7,063 nt of DNA from an uncultured Candidatus Woesearchaeota archaeon. Lineage in GTDB: Archaea; Nanobdellota; Nanobdellia; Woesearchaeales; 21-14-0-10-32-9. The notes below the pieces were generated by a model. That model saw nothing but the letters and a program-made list of their open reading frames with translations. It did no database searches and had not been told where the DNA came from. The position numbers were made by a program, and so were the translations under genes. This document shows, piece after piece, positions 5,810 to 7,063 of this stretch. The number at the start of each line of letters is the position of its first letter. The stretch's first letter is position 1. The stretch covers positions 1-7,063 of the forward strand of contig CAITEO010000037.1 of the NCBI GenBank assembly GCA_903891505.1. The letters are read 5' to 3'.

Positions 5810-5839
5810 AAATGAAAAGAAATAGAAATTAAAAGAAAT
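5808..5839 (-). terminator. T-rich terminator of the 87-residue protein gene
   Basis: The minus strand past the TAA at 5840 has several runs of three to five Ts (TTTCTTTTAATTTC, then TTTCTTTTCATTTTTAC), matching archaeal poly-T termination. For the convergent plus gene, TTTTTT at 5861-5866 inside this gene's end could serve the same purpose. Confidence 0.35.
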
Positions 5840-6103
5840 TTACAATAAGTCATCTATTGGTTTTTTCTTGCCCTTTGTGGCTGTAGCAGGCTGACTTGCA
5901 TTTGTATTCTCCGCTTCCTTCTGAATGTCAACTCCTAGTTCTTTTAGAGCGCCAATGTGCATCTGCATTAGTTGTTCGACTATTCCTAGAATTCTAACAA
6001 ACTCCTGTCTTTCCTTGACAAGTGTTGATAATGATCCTTTGTGGAAACCTATTTGTTCATCTTTTGATTCTTTTCCCTGTGTAGGAACTGATTTTGACGC
6101 CAT
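5840..6103 (-). CDS. conserved-looking small helical protein with PIDDLL tail
   Basis: The product has 87 residues, soluble. Three parts can be seen: a polar N-terminus (1-18); a helical core (about 19-60, IGFHKGSLSTLV, then ERQEFVRILGIVEQLMQMHI) with hydrophobic spacing suited to a helical hairpin or coiled-coil dimer; and a disordered Ser/Thr/Ala/Lys-rich linker (about 62-81) ending in KKPIDDLL. A flexible linker with a conserved-looking acidic-hydrophobic tip is the kind of tail used to bind partners, as in SSB, but no family is assigned and this likeness is only analogy. The start is fixed by GAGGTGA at 6108-6114, an almost perfect anti-SD complement, so translation should be efficient. 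It converges with the DUF5752 gene (30 bases apart) and is divergent from the nucleotidyltransferase-like gene. Confidence 0.85.
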   Translation of the reverse strand: MASKSVPTQGKESKDEQIGFHKGSLSTLVKERQEFVRILGIVEQLMQMHIGALKELGVDIQKEAENTNASQPATATKGKKKPIDDLL

Positions 6104-6107
6104 ATAA

Positions 6108-6114
6108 TCACCTC
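6108..6114 (-). promoter_or_regulatory. strong Shine-Dalgarno of the 87-residue protein gene
   Basis: The minus strand reads GAGGTGA, 4 bases before the ATG at 6103. It is the best anti-SD match in the window. A TATA-like TTTAAATA at about 6138-6147 would place transcription start near 6115, leaving a leader of about a dozen bases that is little more than the Shine-Dalgarno. Confidence 0.7.
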
Positions 6115-6196
6115 AATACAAACAAGCATCAATTCCTTTATTTAAAGGTTACTGAGAATAAATCTAAATTTTAACCACCTAATAGTAGGAACAGAC

Positions 6197-6211
6197 CGAA
6201 AAATATATAAA
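6197..6211 (+). promoter_or_regulatory. near-consensus BRE/TATA promoter of the nucleotidyltransferase-like gene
   Basis: CCGAAAAATATATAAAC is a close match to BRE plus TATA, centred about 26 bases before ATG 6233. With no Shine-Dalgarno, a leaderless transcript is predicted. It is the clearest archaeal promoter in the window. Confidence 0.7.
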
Positions 6212-6232
6212 CTAGCACGAAAATAGCTTAAT

Positions 6233-6985
6233 ATGAACATCACAGAGTCGCTTGCTAAAACAGGACTTTATTCTCTCACAGAGATAGCTGAAAAAGAGAA
6301 ACTCAACTATTTAGTTGTAGGTGGATTAGCAACACAAGCCTATGCATTCAAAGAATTCAAAAATTATTTACGCCCAACACTCGATGCAGATATAATAACT
6401 AAAAAAATTCCGTACCCCACCTTTGTTTCTGGATATGGATCAGACATAGGAAGATTTCTAAAAAATAAGTTTGGAATTCACACACACCTATACAAAAACA
6501 TAAACTCCAACACAGTAGGTCTTTTAACAACACCCCAGCATAGACACTCTAAAGATGTTTTTCTATTATGCTTTACAAGATACGCCATAGATTTAGAGGA
6601 TAAAACCCCTGAAGAAGGACTCAAATACATTACTGAGAACAGAGTCCTAATTCCTTTACACGACCTAAATATAACTGATGAAAATATTCAGACAAAATCA
6701 AAGATAACAAATACAGCATCAAGATATCTTGCAGTAAGAACTCCAGAACTCGAGAGAAAAAACAAAAAATTCCAGATGCAAAAAAAATTGAAATTAAATG
6801 TTGAAATAAGACCAGAATTTGACCAAATAAGAAGACAAATATTAGAAACGGTCAATCCTAGATTAACTGCGTCGTTGGACAATCTCTACGAGCAAATACT
6901 TATTGATTCCAATAATTCTCAAAAATATGAAGTTGAGAAAGATATCTTTGATTATGCCCTTCTTAATAAAATCTTAGGAAATTAA
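6233..6985 (+). CDS. nucleotidyltransferase-like protein (MNT/AbiEii-type fold)
   Basis: The product has 250 residues. Seen: YLVVGGLATQAYAF at 26-39 followed by R47-P-T-L-D51-A-D53-I, the Gly-Gly then R-x-T-x-D-x-D arrangement of the polymerase-beta nucleotidyltransferase superfamily, where the two aspartates bind metal. A third acidic residue is not obvious; candidates lie around 118-123 (AIDLED). The C-terminal half is charged and mostly helical (KNKKFQMQKK near 176-185). Known: such folds include tRNA- or protein-modifying toxins (AbiEii/MenT) and minimal MNT proteins with HEPN partners. Neither an AbiEi antitoxin nor a HEPN gene is adjacent here, so a toxin role is not shown. It is transcribed alone from a strong TATA. 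Its TAA ends 5 bases before the 3' end of the opposing tRNA gene, so the termination region of that tRNA lies inside this gene. Confidence 0.78.
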   Translation: MNITESLAKTGLYSLTEIAEKEKLNYLVVGGLATQAYAFKEFKNYLRPTLDADIITKKIPYPTFVSGYGSDIGRFLKNKFGIHTHLYKNINSNTVGLLTTPQHRHSKDVFLLCFTRYAIDLEDKTPEEGLKYITENRVLIPLHDLNITDENIQTKSKITNTASRYLAVRTPELERKNKKFQMQKKLKLNVEIRPEFDQIRRQILETVNPRLTASLDNLYEQILIDSNNSQKYEVEKDIFDYALLNKILGN

Positions 6986-6990
6986 ATATA

Positions 6991-7063
6991 TGAGCACTGG
7001 AGGATTTGAACCCCCCTTCTTCGGTAGCATCAAGTCTTTTGGACTTTCCGAAGCCGAAAGTAC
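6991..7063 (-). tRNA. tRNA-Arg(UCG), intron-containing, 5' end outside window
   Basis: Read on the minus strand from the edge: nt 22-25 GTAC (3' D-stem strand), T26, anticodon stem TTCGG (27-31), loop C32-T33, anticodon TCG (7051-7049), G37, then an intron, A38, stem CCGAA (39-43), variable region GAAG, T-arm GGGGG-TTCAAAT-CCTCC, acceptor strand AGTGCTC and discriminator A at 6991. No CCA is encoded, as usual in archaea. The 5' acceptor (expected GAGCACT) and most of the D-arm lie beyond 7063. The assignment rests on U33, the 5-bp anticodon stem and the bulge-helix-bulge of the intron; with only one side of the D-stem seen, the isotype is likely but not certain. Confidence 0.8.
7026..7047 (-). 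other. 22-base tRNA intron at canonical position 37/38
   Basis: The intron lies between G37 and A38. The fold gives the archaeal splicing motif: anticodon stem, 3-base bulge CT|A on the 3' side, central four-base helix of CTTC (32-35) with GATG (one T-T mismatch), 3-base bulge GG|A on the 5' side, then an intron hairpin AAGTC/GACTT closed by CAAAA. This 3-4-3 geometry is what the archaeal splicing endonuclease cuts. Confidence 0.72.

Noticed and set aside
6135..6148. CCTTTATTTAAAGG as an operator palindrome.
   Set aside because: It is imperfect at the centre and is explained as well by a TATA box for the 87-residue gene.
1..7063. CRISPR array, insertion sequence or rRNA.
   Set aside because: No regularly spaced repeats, transposase motifs, terminal inverted repeats or rRNA-like segments were seen.

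Overview
The window reads as chromosomal DNA from an AT-rich archaeon, most likely of the DPANN / Woesearchaeota–Pacearchaeota type. The lineage is an inference; the archaeal assignment is better supported. Most genes have a TATA box, sometimes preceded by a GAAA-like BRE, about 24-28 bases upstream of the start codon and no Shine-Dalgarno, the pattern of leaderless archaeal mRNAs. A tRNA at the right edge lacks an encoded CCA and carries an anticodon-loop intron with bulge-helix-bulge geometry. The peptidase is of the archaeal/ER type (Ser/His), and two proteins carry the archaeal domain I recognise as DUF5752.

Left part (1-2098). A minus-strand AAA_14/DUF4143 ATPase runs off the left edge; its stop codon is not in the window. 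Between it and the next gene lies a short GC-rich patch that looks like the 3' end of a tRNA (about 1051-1070), possibly a recombination scar. A plus-strand metallo-beta-lactamase-fold protein follows. It keeps HxHxDH but appears to lack two other metal-binding histidines. A possible 28-residue peptide gene with a good Shine-Dalgarno comes next.

Middle (2099-4441). A small membrane-anchored exported beta-sandwich protein on the plus strand converges on two minus-strand membrane protein genes: a TctA-like (COG1784-type) permease without TctB/TctC, and a six-helix protein resembling ECF substrate components. They could mediate uptake, but neither substrate can be read from the sequence.

Right part (4442-7063). 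This is the most interesting section. A membrane-anchored signal-peptidase-I-like protein has a DUF5752-like cytoplasmic domain at its N-terminus and a coiled-coil stalk before its catalytic domain. It is divergently paired, across 84 bases, with a stand-alone DUF5752 gene. A convergent small gene (87 residues, perfect Shine-Dalgarno, helical core, PIDDLL tail) follows. Then comes a nucleotidyltransferase-like gene with a near-consensus BRE/TATA. It ends 5 bases from the 3' end of an intron-containing tRNA-Arg(UCG), which is cut by the right edge.

No CRISPR array, insertion sequence or rRNA was seen. No complete new defence or mobile system is visible. The best candidate for something new is the DUF5752 / DUF5752-peptidase pair.
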